A stretch of 64,000 nt of DNA. It comes from Clostridium sp. BNL1100. Its GTDB lineage: Bacteria; Bacillota; Clostridia; Acetivibrionales; DSM-1351. The stretch is from positions 3,105,001 through 3,169,000 of the forward strand of contig NC_016791.1 of the NCBI RefSeq assembly GCF_000244875.1, given 5' to 3'. Under the pieces are notes generated by a model. That model ran no database searches, had not been told where the DNA came from, and worked only from the letters and a program-made list of their open reading frames with translations. Made by a program: the position numbers and the translations under genes. Of this stretch, positions 26,681 to 36,437 are shown in pieces (the first letter of the stretch is position 1; every line of letters starts with the position of its first letter).

Positions 26681-28552
26681 TTACGCCTCCTTTATTGCTG
26701 CAAATGGACATGCTTCCAGACAGGCACCGCACTTGATACATTTTGACTGATTAATTGTATACGGTTCCTTAATTTTTCCTTCGATTGCCTGAACTGGACA
26801 TATTCTGGCACATTTGCTGCAGCCCTTGCATTTTTCCTTTTCTATTACTATAGAAGCTAAAGCTTTACAGGTATGTGTTTTGCACTTCTTATCTATAACG
26901 TGTTCCAAGTATTCATCCTTAAAATATTTCAATGTACTTACGACAGGGCTTGCAGCTGACTTACCTAGTCCGCATAAAGCCGTACTGCTTATGGTATCTG
27001 CCAGTTCTTCGAGTAAATCAAGCTCTTCTTTAGTACCTTTTCCGTTTACTATCTTTTCAAGGATTTCAAGCATTCTCTTGGTTCCTTCACGGCATGGCAC
27101 ACATTTTCCGCAGGATTCGTTTTGTGTGAAATTCATGAAGAACCTTGCTACTTCAACCATACAGGTGTCTTCATCCATTACTACTAGTCCGCCTGAACCA
27201 ATCATTGCTCCTACTTTTTTAAGGGAATCGAAGTCCAACGGCAATTCCAGATGTTCCTCTGTGAGACATCCTCCGGAAGGGCCTCCTATCTGAACTGCCT
27301 TAAATTTCTTGTTGTCTTTGATACCGCCACCGATATCAAATATTACTTCCCTCAGGGTTGTTCCCATTGGAACTTCTATCAAACCTGTATTGTTGACGTT
27401 TCCGGTTATGGCAAAGGCTTTTGTACCCGGACTGTTTTCAGGCCCGATACCTTTGTACCATTCACTGCCGTTGGTGATAATTAAAGGAACATTGGCGTAT
27501 GTTTCTACATTGTTAAGTACTGTCGGCTTTTCCCAAAGTCCTTTTTCCACCGTTCTTGGAGGTTTTACCCTTGGCATTCCTCTTTCGCCTTCTATTGATG
27601 CGGTTAATGCACTTCCCTCACCGCATACGAAAGCTCCTGCGCCTTTGTTTATGTTTATATCAAACGAAAATCCGGAATTTAGTATGTTCTCACCCAACAT
27701 TCCGTGCTTTCTTGCATCTTCAATAGCTATCCTTAGTCTTTCAACTGCCAGAGGATATTCTGCTCTAACATATATATATCCGGCAGTACTTTTGGTTGCA
27801 TACCCGGCAATAGTCATACCTTCGATTACACCGTGAGGATCGCCCTCCATAATACTTCTGTCCATGAAAGCTCCGGGGTCACCTTCGTCGCCGTTACAGA
27901 CAACATATTTGATTTTGCTGTCCTGCTTTAATACCTGCTGCCACTTCCTTCCGGCAGGATAACCTCCGCCCCCTCTTCCTCTGAGGTTGGAGTCCAGTAT
28001 GGACTGACATACTTCCTGAGACTCCATTTCAAACAATACTTTGCTCAGGGCCTGATAACCGCCCTTTGCAACATATTCTGCAAAGGATTCGGCATTGATG
28101 CTTCCGCAGTTTTTCAGAACCATTCTTGTCTGCTTTTTATAGAAAGGAATGTCCTCCTGTGCCTTATACACCTTGTTATCTGCCGTATACATAAGTCTTT
28201 CAACAGCTTCATTGTTTATAAGGGTTTTGTATACGATTTCTTCACAATCTTCTATCTGAACTCTCAAGTACAAGTAATTTTCAGGTTCTATTCTTACCAA
28301 AGGCCCCATTTCGCAAAAACCGTGGCAACCGCTCTTTTTAACTCCTATTCCTTCTTTTTCATAATCCAGTTCAAGATCAACCAGAAGGCCTTTTTCATCT
28401 ATAAGCTCTTTGATTCTGTTGTATATCTCTAATGATCCGCCGGCTACACAACCTGTTCCCGCACACACCAGAACCTTCTTTTTTTGTTTCTCCATTGCCT
28501 GTGCCGACCTGTCAGAAAAGGCTTTAAATTCTTGCAAATTATTAATTTTCAT
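26681..28552 (-). CDS. hydB: NADH-binding NuoF-like hydrogenase subunit
   Basis: A 623-residue flavoprotein. The N-terminal thioredoxin-like [2Fe-2S] domain (CAGTGCVAGGS, CHGFCEMGP) leads into the FMN/NADH domain (RGRGGGGYPAGRKW, GDEGDPGAFMDR), an SLBB domain and the CGKCVPCREGTKRM [4Fe-4S] site. The C terminus adds two ferredoxin clusters (CKGCSKCARIC, CIKCGACLEAC). It accepts electrons from NADH and ferredoxin for HydA. Its ATG overlaps the hydC stop by one base (TAATG). Confidence 0.95.
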   Translation of the reverse strand: MKINNLQEFKAFSDRSAQAMEKQKKKVLVCAGTGCVAGGSLEIYNRIKELIDEKGLLVDLELDYEKEGIGVKKSGCHGFCEMGPLVRIEPENYLYLRVQIEDCEEIVYKTLINNEAVERLMYTADNKVYKAQEDIPFYKKQTRMVLKNCGSINAESFAEYVAKGGYQALSKVLFEMESQEVCQSILDSNLRGRGGGGYPAGRKWQQVLKQDSKIKYVVCNGDEGDPGAFMDRSIMEGDPHGVIEGMTIAGYATKSTAGYIYVRAEYPLAVERLRIAIEDARKHGMLGENILNSGFSFDININKGAGAFVCGEGSALTASIEGERGMPRVKPPRTVEKGLWEKPTVLNNVETYANVPLIITNGSEWYKGIGPENSPGTKAFAITGNVNNTGLIEVPMGTTLREVIFDIGGGIKDNKKFKAVQIGGPSGGCLTEEHLELPLDFDSLKKVGAMIGSGGLVVMDEDTCMVEVARFFMNFTQNESCGKCVPCREGTKRMLEILEKIVNGKGTKEELDLLEELADTISSTALCGLGKSAASPVVSTLKYFKDEYLEHVIDKKCKTHTCKALASIVIEKEKCKGCSKCARICPVQAIEGKIKEPYTINQSKCIKCGACLEACPFAAIKEA

Positions 28553-29025
28553 TATCCTTCACTCCTCAAAGTCTTTATTAATTCTATTGTTGAATCCGGC
28601 GTCATTTTAGCGTGTACCTTATCATTTATTGTAATAACCGGTGCAAGTCCGCAGGCTCCCAAACAGGAAACTGTTTCAACTGTAAACAGCTTATCATCTG
28701 TAGTATGTTTGCTTTCAGACAGGCCAAGTTCTTTTCTCATTGCATTTAATATAGGAATTGATTTTCTTACATGACAAGCTGTACCGTCACATACCTTTAT
28801 AATGTATTTTCCCTTAGGAACCAAAGAAAAGTTTTCGTAAAACGTAGCTACACTGAATATCTTTGAGAGATTAATCTCCAGCTTTTCAGCTACATAATTT
28901 AAAACATCCTCGGGCAAATATTTGTATTCGTTCTGGATTTCCTGTAAAACTGCTATCAGGTGCGATTTATTATTGTCATACTTATTCAAAATCCCGTCAA
29001 CCAGACTGCATTTGCAATCATCCAT
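28552..29025 (-). CDS. hydC: NuoE-like [2Fe-2S] hydrogenase subunit
   Basis: The protein is 157 residues from the ATG at 29025, which GAGGAGGG precedes by 8 nt. A longer frame to 29064 lacks a ribosome site. It has the NuoE fold: an N-terminal helical bundle and a thioredoxin-like domain with the four ligands in CDGTACHVRKS and CLGACGLAP. It is the first gene of the hydrogenase operon and is preceded by a promoter and a Rex-like operator. Confidence 0.93.
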   Translation of the reverse strand: MDDCKCSLVDGILNKYDNNKSHLIAVLQEIQNEYKYLPEDVLNYVAEKLEINLSKIFSVATFYENFSLVPKGKYIIKVCDGTACHVRKSIPILNAMRKELGLSESKHTTDDKLFTVETVSCLGACGLAPVITINDKVHAKMTPDSTIELIKTLRSEG

Positions 29026-29077
29026 TTTGTTTTCCCTCCTCAAGTACTTGTAAAGTGCATTCACTTATCAGCTATCA

Positions 29078-29095
29078 TTGTTATTTTTTTGACAA
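29078..29095 (-). promoter_or_regulatory. Rex-like operator at the hydCBA transcription start
   Basis: TTGTTATTTTTTTGACAA matches the redox-repressor Rex consensus TTGTTAAnnnnTTAACAA at 12 of the 14 defined positions. It begins 4 nt after the predicted -10 box and would cover the start site. Rex senses the NADH/NAD+ ratio and controls fermentation genes in Clostridia, so it fits a hydrogenase that oxidises NADH. Confidence 0.65.
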
Positions 29096-29099
29096 TTTA

Positions 29100-29128
29100 A
29101 TTCTAGCCAGAGGAATACCTTCTGCCAA
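29100..29128 (-). promoter_or_regulatory. Sigma-A-type promoter of the hydrogenase operon
   Basis: TTGGCA (29123-29128), a 17-nt spacer and TAGAAT (29100-29105), each with five of six consensus bases. It ends 74 nt before the hydC ATG, directly upstream of the Rex-like site. Confidence 0.65.
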
Positions 29129-29226
29129 TGTTTATATAGAAATACAATGTCTGAAACCCAGTTATAGATAAGGTTTTTGGAATTTATTTCAAATAATTTC
29201 AAGGATAATTCGTTAAAAGAATACAA

Positions 29227-29272
29227 AAAATCAGCACATTGCAATGTTTAATTATTGCAATGTGCTGATTTT
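29227..29272 (-). terminator. Terminator of the aldo/keto reductase gene
   Basis: The arms AAAATCAGCACATTGCAAT and its perfect complement (19 bp) have an 8-nt loop and are followed by Ts on the minus strand. It isolates the reductase gene from the hydrogenase promoter. Confidence 0.88.
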
Positions 29273-29315
29273 CTCTGAGTAAGTTCAAAATACCAAGTTT
29301 GATGGTAATATTAAC

Positions 29316-30413
29316 TTATTTATTTGTATCCCCAAATGCACCAATTTCTTTCAACCTGCTTATTATCGGCAAGTGCTGTGTACATTTTCCTTCGCATAAA
29401 CCACATTCTATACAGTTGTTAACATCCTCCTGCTTAATTCCCCAGTGACCTTTCAGGTTATTAAGAACGTCCTCCGTATTACCTAAAATATGATTGTTGT
29501 AAGAAAGCATATATTTTGATACGGGGATTTCCTTAGGACAGTACTCGCAATAACGGCAGCCTGTACAAAGCTTATCCATGGAATTAAACAGCCTTCCTTC
29601 TATTTCCTTCAACTTGGTTTGTTCAAGTTTAACCAGGTTATCGCCGACCTTACAGTTTTGAACTACCTCGTCAATACTGCCCATTCCGGCTAATACAGTG
29701 GTTATTTCATCATGGGAAGCATTAAATCTTAATGCAGCATTAACTACATTTTTATCGTCTTCACTTTTTATAAAATCAAAATAATCAGCCTTTTGAGGAA
29801 TCAGACCTCCTCCAAGGGGATTCATTGTAGCAATACCGAGTCCCTTTTTATAAGCAGCTTCCAAACCCTTTTGCCTGAACGGGAAGTTAAGTATATTATA
29901 ACCGACTGTCATTCCTTCGAAGCAGCCTTCATTTACTATTGTTTCAATCTCATCCCCTGTGCAATGGGTTGAGAATACAATATGTTCTATAAGTCCTTCT
30001 TCCTTTGCCTTTAACGCAGCCTCATAAGCACCGCCTTTTACCATCCTGCTTTTGTAATCGTCCAGGCTAAGAATACACCATATATGGAAAAAATTAATTT
30101 TTTCAAGATTCATCCTCTTTAAAGATGTCTCCAACTGCTCACGTAGTTTTGATCCATCCTTCCGGCTGCTTTTTGTTGAAACATAGAATGGCTTCTTCAT
30201 GTTCTTAAAAGCATGGGACATAATAAATTCGCTATGGTCGTCGTTATATCCCGGTGCAGTATCAAAATAATTCACACCAAGTTCATTTGCACGTACTACT
30301 ATCTCTGCACATTTATCGTAATTATAACTATCTCCGGTTTTTGGAAACCTCATACCTCCAAACCCTATTGCAGATATATCCTTACCTGTATTACCGTATT
30401 TTTTGTAAATCAT
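29316..30413 (-). CDS. Aldo/keto reductase with C-terminal ferredoxin domain
   Basis: The protein is 365 residues from the ATG at 30413, supported by GGAGG 9 nt upstream. The TIM-barrel aldo/keto reductase part starts at YGNTGKDISAIGFGGMRFPK and carries the AKR catalytic region (YFDTAPGYNDDHSE). The C terminus has Fe-S motifs CTGCRYCEYCPKEIP and CIECGLCEGKC. This fusion is common in anaerobes. The substrate is unknown, and an electron-transfer-linked oxidoreductase role is likely. It is monocistronic between two terminators or gaps. Confidence 0.88.
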   Translation of the reverse strand: MIYKKYGNTGKDISAIGFGGMRFPKTGDSYNYDKCAEIVVRANELGVNYFDTAPGYNDDHSEFIMSHAFKNMKKPFYVSTKSSRKDGSKLREQLETSLKRMNLEKINFFHIWCILSLDDYKSRMVKGGAYEAALKAKEEGLIEHIVFSTHCTGDEIETIVNEGCFEGMTVGYNILNFPFRQKGLEAAYKKGLGIATMNPLGGGLIPQKADYFDFIKSEDDKNVVNAALRFNASHDEITTVLAGMGSIDEVVQNCKVGDNLVKLEQTKLKEIEGRLFNSMDKLCTGCRYCEYCPKEIPVSKYMLSYNNHILGNTEDVLNNLKGHWGIKQEDVNNCIECGLCEGKCTQHLPIISRLKEIGAFGDTNK

Positions 30414-30555
30414 CCTATAATACCTCCGGGTTACCAATTATATTCATCATTTTTCATATATTAATCTAAGTAGTATTACGTTAAAATTATACTTTTATAA
30501 AACTAAATTTCAATGTACATTCTTATCTTTTTTGCATGTAATTTTATAACTATTT

Positions 30556-31302
30556 TTAATCAAATGATAAAGTACAACCATTTTCCTTCAACCATTTTTT
30601 GTAAACTTTATAATCCGGCATAACAGCTTCAACAAGGCTCCAAAATTTCCCTGAATGGTTCATCTCTTTCATGTGACAGAGTTCATGTATAACTACGTAA
30701 TCAACTATCGGCAAAGGCGACATAACAAGTTTCCAATTAAGGTTAATATTACCTTTCGAACTACAACTTCCCCACCTTGTTTTTTGCTCTTTGATAGCCA
30801 CTTTTTTAGGTGATAAACCAGTAAAAGATGAGTATAATCTGATTCTTTCAACCAGAAGCTCTCCGGCCTTTGATATATACCAGTTTTTTAGGAAAGATTT
30901 AATTTTGTCCTTATTTGCAGTTTCCGATATTTCCAAAACCATTAGTTCCTCTTCAAACCGTACTTGTGGTTTTTTGATAATATTATTTTCAACAATTTTA
31001 AGTCTGTATGATTTTCCCAGATAATAAAACAAATCACCGTTTTCAAAGGATTTTTTTATCACAGCAGAGGGTTTCTCGCTGATTTCATCCAACTTTTGTA
31101 CAATCCACCTCTCTTTTTCAAACAGAAGTTTCTCAATGTATGCAATCGGAGTTTTTAGCGGACAACATACAAAAATCTGTCCTGTATTTTTTATCATAAT
31201 GGAAATTGTTCTTCTGCTGCTTCTTTTGAGGTTATATACCAGTTCTTTTCCGTTGAGGTTAATTCGTGATAATATTTCTACAGTTTTTTGAGATTTATTC
31301 AA
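30556..31302 (-). CDS. YgjP/SprT-like zinc metallopeptidase (DUF45)
   Basis: A 248-residue protein of the YgjP-like family. The zinc motif is VIHELCHMKEMNHSGKFW near the C terminus, preceded by the family signature KTRWGSCSSKGNINLNWKLV. It is predicted to be cytosolic. The family often accompanies restriction or housekeeping genes and its substrate is not established. It is divergent from the CmpB-like gene at 31490. Confidence 0.85.
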   Translation of the reverse strand: MNKSQKTVEILSRINLNGKELVYNLKRSSRRTISIMIKNTGQIFVCCPLKTPIAYIEKLLFEKERWIVQKLDEISEKPSAVIKKSFENGDLFYYLGKSYRLKIVENNIIKKPQVRFEEELMVLEISETANKDKIKSFLKNWYISKAGELLVERIRLYSSFTGLSPKKVAIKEQKTRWGSCSSKGNINLNWKLVMSPLPIVDYVVIHELCHMKEMNHSGKFWSLVEAVMPDYKVYKKWLKENGCTLSFD

Positions 31303-31489
31303 TTTAAATATTCCTCCGCAAGCATAAATAAATGTATCCCGATATTAGCAAAGCAAATCCGTAATGTCAATTAACAAAATTTTATATTGAAATATTATTA
31401 AAAGACTTTGAATACACATATAAAAGTAACGCAATTTGTTTGAATTTCATAGCATGATATTAAACAAAGTCAATAAGAGAGCTGCATAT

Positions 31490-32116
31490 ATGAACTATAA
31501 CGTATCTAAATATTTGGCAAGGGTCTATGATGTATTTCTATGCTTTATTATATATTCTTTCTGCGGTTGGCTAATGGAAACAGTATATTTATCCGTTTAT
31601 CACTGGCAGTTTATAAAAAGAGGATTTCTCATAAGCCCTTTATGCGGAATTTATGGAGTGGGTACAATTTTGGTTGTATTTCTTCTGGACAAATTAAAAT
31701 CACGCCCCATCCTTGTATTTTTTGGTGCAATACTTATTACTACCGTTCTGGAGCTTTTTACAGGCCTGCTCCTTCAAAATGTTCTGAAACGTGAACTATG
31801 GGATTACAGCGGGGATTCTTTAAATTTTCTTGGAATAATATGTTTAAGGAATACTCTGATTTGGGGAATAATGTCCCTTATAGCAGTTTATAGCATCCAT
31901 CCTGTAGTAATAAGGAAAATAAAAGTTCTTTCACTGCGTACCAAGGCATTAATCAGCAATATTTGCTTTGTATGGATTTCGGCAGACTTATGCATTTCCA
32001 TCTTTACAAGCCTCCACGGCATAAATAATATTCACTGGGTATCCGGCTTAGTGTTCCACAGGCTAAAGGACATTGGAAGTATGACCGTAAAGGTAGTTTA
32101 TTATATAAGACATTAA
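31490..32116 (+). CDS. CmpB-like membrane protein (putative ABC-transporter type IV)
   Basis: The protein is 208 residues from the ATG at 31490. Upstream in-frame starts (TTG 31436, ATG 31454) have no better ribosome site. About five membrane segments include FCGWLMETVYLS and RGFLISPLCGIYGVG, the signature of the PF06541 family. That family is named after ABC permeases but is not clearly a transporter. It is one of only two plus-strand genes, and its end lies 4 nt from the convergent ArsC-like gene. Confidence 0.8.
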   Translation: MNYNVSKYLARVYDVFLCFIIYSFCGWLMETVYLSVYHWQFIKRGFLISPLCGIYGVGTILVVFLLDKLKSRPILVFFGAILITTVLELFTGLLLQNVLKRELWDYSGDSLNFLGIICLRNTLIWGIMSLIAVYSIHPVVIRKIKVLSLRTKALISNICFVWISADLCISIFTSLHGINNIHWVSGLVFHRLKDIGSMTVKVVYYIRH

Positions 32117-32120
32117 ATTT

Positions 32121-32456
32121 TTATTCCCATTGATTCCAAACATCAGGCTGATAGCCTACGGTTGCCAGCTTTCCGTTTCTTACTATGGGACTTTTAAAGA
32201 GCTTGGGGTTTTTTAAAAGCACCTCTTGTGCAACATTGCCTACTCCTAGATTTCTCACATTGAGCTTTTCGTATTCCTTTGATTCTGTATTTATCAAATT
32301 ACTTATACCGACGGAAGCTTTTACACTTTCGAATTCTCCTTTGCTCATTCCATACTTAAAGAGATCTATATACTGGTAGCTGATTTTTCGCTCTTTGAAA
32401 TATCTCTCTGCTTTCTGTGTATCAAACCCTTTGGCCCCATAAATCTGTATATTCAT
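32121..32456 (-). CDS. ArsC/Spx-fold protein without cysteines
   Basis: A 111-residue protein of the ArsC/Spx/YffB thioredoxin-like family, judged from NIQIYGAKGFDTQKAERYFKE, the central SKGEFESVKASVG and the C-terminal LFKSPIVRNGKLATVGYQPD. The active-site Cys (usually GxxxCxTC or similar) is replaced by GFDTQ and the protein contains no cysteine at all. Arsenate reduction or redox switching by Cys is therefore excluded. A binding role like that of Spx is possible. Confidence 0.8.
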   Translation of the reverse strand: MNIQIYGAKGFDTQKAERYFKERKISYQYIDLFKYGMSKGEFESVKASVGISNLINTESKEYEKLNVRNLGVGNVAQEVLLKNPKLFKSPIVRNGKLATVGYQPDVWNQWE

Positions 32457-32491
32457 AAAACTCCTTTTAACTTACTGTTTATAAAAATCTT

Positions 32492-33505
32492 TTATTTTAA
32501 TATTGAGAACAGTATCTTAGGAATATTCTCAAGGGACGTCTGCTTTTCTACTGCTCCAATTTCATATGCAACTCTTGGCATACCGTAAACAACACAGGAC
32601 TTCTCATCCTGTCCGATGGTCCTTGCGCCTTTTCCTCTCATAGCCAATAGTCCCTTGGCTCCATCAGAACCCATTCCAGTTAATATGACTCCAACTGCAT
32701 TGTTCCCGGCTTCCTTGGCTACTGATTCAAATAGTATATCGACAGAAGGACAATGTCCATTAACCTTTTCACTCTGAAATACTTCAACCTTGTAACGTTC
32801 TCCTGTTTTTCTTACTCTCATATGGTAATCACCCGGTGCAACAAGTACTTTTCCTTCTTCAATATAGTCACCGTTACTAGCCTCTTTAACTCTTAATCCG
32901 GTTTGATTATTGAGTCTTTCGGCGAACATACGTGAAAACATTGGTGGTATATGTTGAACTATAACTATACCGGGAATGTTTGGCGGCAACTGTTTAAGAA
33001 TGTTGAAAACAGCCTCAGTTCCTCCTGTTGAAGCACCTATTGCAATAATTTTACTGCTGTCAAATTTCATATCCGAGGAGACAGTTTCACCGATAATTCT
33101 GATTCTTTCAGGAAGTTTGGACTTTTTCGCAGTTTTTACTTTAGTTATCAATTCGTTTATAAATTCTTCTACGTTTTTGGATATTTGCATTTCCGGCTTC
33201 AGTATAAAATCTACTGCTCCAGCTTTTATTGCATCGAACACAGCTTCACTAATAGAGCTTACAACAATAATTGGAATCATATGCTGCGGTAAAAGCCTGC
33301 TGATAAACTCAATACCATTCATTTTAGGCATTTCAATGTCGCAGATCATAACATCGGGGTCATACTCTTCTATTTTATCCCTGGCATCAAAGGGATCAAC
33401 CGCCTTAGCAACTACTTCTATTTCCGGGTCTATAGTTATCCCTCTTGAAATTACTTCACGAAACAATAAACTGTCATCAACAACCAGCACTTTGATTTTT
33501 TTCAT
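32492..33505 (-). CDS. cheB: Chemotaxis protein-glutamate methylesterase CheB
   Basis: The protein is 337 residues from the ATG at 33505; an upstream in-frame extension to 33532 lacks family residues. The receiver domain has the phosphoacceptor in VMICDIEMPKMNG. The methylesterase domain has the catalytic Ser in IGASTGGTEA, His in QHIPPMFSRMFAERLN and Asp in GMGSDGAKGL. It removes methyl groups from MCP glutamates for adaptation. It is the last gene of the che operon. Confidence 0.95.
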   Translation of the reverse strand: MKKIKVLVVDDSLLFREVISRGITIDPEIEVVAKAVDPFDARDKIEEYDPDVMICDIEMPKMNGIEFISRLLPQHMIPIIVVSSISEAVFDAIKAGAVDFILKPEMQISKNVEEFINELITKVKTAKKSKLPERIRIIGETVSSDMKFDSSKIIAIGASTGGTEAVFNILKQLPPNIPGIVIVQHIPPMFSRMFAERLNNQTGLRVKEASNGDYIEEGKVLVAPGDYHMRVRKTGERYKVEVFQSEKVNGHCPSVDILFESVAKEAGNNAVGVILTGMGSDGAKGLLAMRGKGARTIGQDEKSCVVYGMPRVAYEIGAVEKQTSLENIPKILFSILK

Positions 33506-33553
33506 ATCATGTAACCCTTCCTGTATAATCATATGGTTAGTCTGCTCTACATT

Positions 33554-33597
33554 AAAACACCATACCCCTTTTTTAAAGAGGTATGGCGTTTTTTGAG
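33554..33597 (-). terminator. Terminator between the DUF1540 gene and cheB
   Basis: The arms ACGCCATACCTC and GGGGTATGGTGT pair (with a G-T) around an A-rich loop and are followed by TTTT on the minus strand. cheB would then be read by partial read-through or from its own promoter. Confidence 0.65.
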
Positions 33598-33620
33598 TCT
33601 AATATTTTAAATCTATTAGC

Positions 33621-33794
33621 TTACTGGTTTTCAGGTAAAAATGTTGCACAATCTGTTTCCTGAGTGTCTCTTGCATTTCTAGGCTGAACTTCAATCTGTT
33701 CAGCAGTGCAGTGATCACCATTCATATAATAGTGACATGTATTAACAACACATTTTATACCAGTATTAGGCTGGCTCATTTTTTTAACAGACAT
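33621..33794 (-). CDS. DUF1540 small protein
   Basis: A 57-residue protein with the DUF1540 pattern: four cysteines in CVVNTCHYYMNGDHCTAEQI and a later DCATF near the C terminus. AAAGGAGGAA precedes the ATG at 33794. DUF1540 proteins are small, spore-former-enriched and of unknown, possibly metal-binding, function. It interrupts the che operon between cheR and cheB. Confidence 0.82.
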   Translation of the reverse strand: MSVKKMSQPNTGIKCVVNTCHYYMNGDHCTAEQIEVQPRNARDTQETDCATFLPENQ

Positions 33795-33879
33795 TGTGTA
33801 TTCCTCCTTTGAAAATTGATTCCTAAAGTATTATTTGCACAAATTCTGTTTTAATTCACTTAAGCAAAATTTGCATCAT

Positions 33880-34692
33880 CTACTCTTTTATGTACAAAGA
33901 AGGCTTAATATATCTAAAACCAGTTTTTTCACGGCTAATCGACTCAGAATGACCTATAAATAAGTATCCGCCATACTCCAATATATCATAAAACTTATTA
34001 ATAAGTGTATTTTTTGTGAAATTATCAAAATAAATCATTACATTTCTACAAAAAATCACATGAAATTTTTTCTTAAAAGGAAAACTATCCATCAGGTTGA
34101 ACTTTCGAAATATGACATCCTCCTTTATCAGATCTTTTACTACCGAACTCCGGCTGTTATATTTTTTAAAATAATTTGTTTTCCAGCACACCGGAAGCTG
34201 AAGAAGCTCCTCATCATTATATATGCCGTTTGAAGCAGTTTCCAGTACTTTTTGTGATATATCTGTAGCCAGAATTTTAGTATCCCAATATACTTTTTCA
34301 TTTCCCAAACAGTCACGGTTTATCATTGCCAAAGTATAGGGTTCCTCGCCTGTGGAGCATCCTGCACTCCATATCCTTAAATCCTTGTTTCTTACATTCT
34401 GAACCAGATATGGCAATACCTTGTTTTTGTAATATTCGAAGTGTTCAGCCTCTCTCATAAAAAATGTATGGTTTGTTGTAATCCTGTCAATTAGTATTTG
34501 TTCTGAGTTTTCTGTTCTGTCGCTGGTAACATGCGTGAAATAATCAGTAAAGTTATCAATATCCAATGAATTTAAGACATTTTGAAGTCTTCCCATTACA
34601 AGAACCCGTTTCTCTGGTTTCAAATGGATACCATATCTATATTCAATATACTCCGATAACTGTTTAAATTCCTTTTCAGTAATAGAAATCAT
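33880..34692 (-). CDS. cheR: Chemotaxis protein methyltransferase CheR
   Basis: A 270-residue CheR that methylates MCP glutamates using S-adenosylmethionine. The N-terminal four-helix domain (residues about 1-75) is followed by the methyltransferase domain with IWSAGCSTGEEPYTLAM and HVIFCRNVMIYFDN. It lies 28 nt downstream of the mcp gene in the che operon. Confidence 0.95.
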   Translation of the reverse strand: MISITEKEFKQLSEYIEYRYGIHLKPEKRVLVMGRLQNVLNSLDIDNFTDYFTHVTSDRTENSEQILIDRITTNHTFFMREAEHFEYYKNKVLPYLVQNVRNKDLRIWSAGCSTGEEPYTLAMINRDCLGNEKVYWDTKILATDISQKVLETASNGIYNDEELLQLPVCWKTNYFKKYNSRSSVVKDLIKEDVIFRKFNLMDSFPFKKKFHVIFCRNVMIYFDNFTKNTLINKFYDILEYGGYLFIGHSESISREKTGFRYIKPSLYIKE

Positions 34693-34720
34693 TAAAAATT
34701 CCCCACCAGATTTGTAAAAT

Positions 34721-36424
34721 TTAATATTTGCCGAATTCCTTGTCGCTTAAATCTATTGTTTTAGTTCTCACATTCTGGGTGGTATTTCTGCTTTTTTCAC
34801 TCATTTTATTAAGAATTTTCAGTATTTCCGGGTTAATTTCACCGTCTCCTCTGTAGTTGTCTGTTGAACGTACAGCTTTCTTGAGTGTGAACCTTTCCAC
34901 CTGTTCGCTCAAAAGCTCTGCCTGACTGGAAAGCTCTTCACTTGCAGCAGCACTTTCCTCAGAGGTTGCTGAGTTAGCCTGAATTACCTGAGAAACCTGC
35001 ATAATGCCCTGATTTATTTGTTCAATTCCCGCAGCCTGCTCATTTGATGCTTCCGCAATATTACCTACAAGATCAGCAGCCTTGGCAACACCATCCACAA
35101 TCAGTTCGAGTGCTTCTGCAGTCTCATTGGCTATCTTTGTTCCACCTTCTACCTTACGTATTGAACCTTCAATCATATCGGTAGTTTCCTTTGCGGCGTT
35201 TGCGGAACGAGCAGCCAGATTTCTGACCTCCTCTGCAACTACTGCAAAACCTTTTCCGTGTTGTCCTGCTCTTGCTGCTTCTACAGCTGCATTAAGGGCA
35301 AGTATGTTTGTCTGAAATGCAATCTCATCTATTACCTTGATTATTTTTGAAATATTACTTGACGAATCGTTAATGTCATCCATTGCACTGAGCATTTCCT
35401 TCATATGCTTGTTGCCCTTTAAAGCTATTGTTTTTACATTTTCCGCAAGACTGCTGGCTTGTGTTGCATTTTCAGCATTTAATCTTGTTTGGGCCGATAT
35501 TTCTTCAAGGGATGCAGTTAATTCTTCTATTGAGCTGGCCTGTTCAGTTGCGCCCTGAGAAAGTGCCACACTGGAATCAGACACCTGTCTGGAGCCTGAG
35601 GATACCTGTTCCGCAGCCGAACTGATACTGGATATGACATCGTTCAAATTGTCCGACATCTTTTTAAAGGCTGAAGCAAGCATTCCTATCTCATCTTTAG
35701 AATTTTCCTTAACATCCACATTCAAATCACCGTCTGCAATTTTTTCGGCAGCAATAACAAGCCTATTTACGGGAACACTTATTATTCTGGAAATAAGAAT
35801 TCCCAGAAGTACTGCTGCAATCACCGCTATCACCACAACCGCAACCATCATGTAAACAGTAGTGTCCGTATCTCCGGAGTATTCTTCTGATCTCTCCACT
35901 CCACCAGTTTCCTTTAGGTCAAATAATTCATCTATGTACTGTTTTGCTAATTTTGCAGGTTCCGCTCCTTCGTTATAGAATAATGTAATAGCTTGCTCAT
36001 TCTGTCCTGCAATTGACATATTTATTACCCTGTCCCTGATTTCATTGTACTTGTTTAGATTTTCATTAAGTGCCTTATATGCTTTTTGTCCTTCCTCAGT
36101 TTGCAATGAATCATAGAGCTCTTTAAGGTTTAATTGAACATCCTTATCCAGGTCCTTAATCTGGTTGCTGTAGTTTTTCTTGTCTTCAACACTATTACTA
36201 AGCAATATATCTCTGGTTACTGCCCGGATACTATTAAAGTCTGTACTTGCCTTTCCTATGTTAGCGGTAGCTATACCAAAGTTTTCATAAAGTTCGGTAT
36301 AGTTTTTATCTACCTGTTTGATATTGATTATACCTACTATTCCAACTACTCCCGCTAATAGTGCCACAATTATAAATGTTGATACAAGCTTTGTTCCTAT
36401 TTTTAAGTTGTTAAACCATTTCAT
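34721..36424 (-). CDS. Methyl-accepting chemotaxis protein
   Basis: A 567-residue receptor. Membrane segments lie at about 12-34 and 189-212, bracketing a short four-helix sensor (4HB_MCP type) domain. HAMP and the signalling coiled coil follow, with the conserved hairpin tip [20 protein letters not shown]. The C terminus has no CheR-docking pentapeptide. As the only receptor in the operon, it probably senses a periplasmic ligand; the ligand is unknown. Confidence 0.93.
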   Translation of the reverse strand: MKWFNNLKIGTKLVSTFIIVALLAGVVGIVGIINIKQVDKNYTELYENFGIATANIGKASTDFNSIRAVTRDILLSNSVEDKKNYSNQIKDLDKDVQLNLKELYDSLQTEEGQKAYKALNENLNKYNEIRDRVINMSIAGQNEQAITLFYNEGAEPAKLAKQYIDELFDLKETGGVERSEEYSGDTDTTVYMMVAVVVIAVIAAVLLGILISRIISVPVNRLVIAAEKIADGDLNVDVKENSKDEIGMLASAFKKMSDNLNDVISSISSAAEQVSSGSRQVSDSSVALSQGATEQASSIEELTASLEEISAQTRLNAENATQASSLAENVKTIALKGNKHMKEMLSAMDDINDSSSNISKIIKVIDEIAFQTNILALNAAVEAARAGQHGKGFAVVAEEVRNLAARSANAAKETTDMIEGSIRKVEGGTKIANETAEALELIVDGVAKAADLVGNIAEASNEQAAGIEQINQGIMQVSQVIQANSATSEESAAASEELSSQAELLSEQVERFTLKKAVRSTDNYRGDGEINPEILKILNKMSEKSRNTTQNVRTKTIDLSDKEFGKY

Positions 36425-36437
36425 TGTGAAAGGCCCC

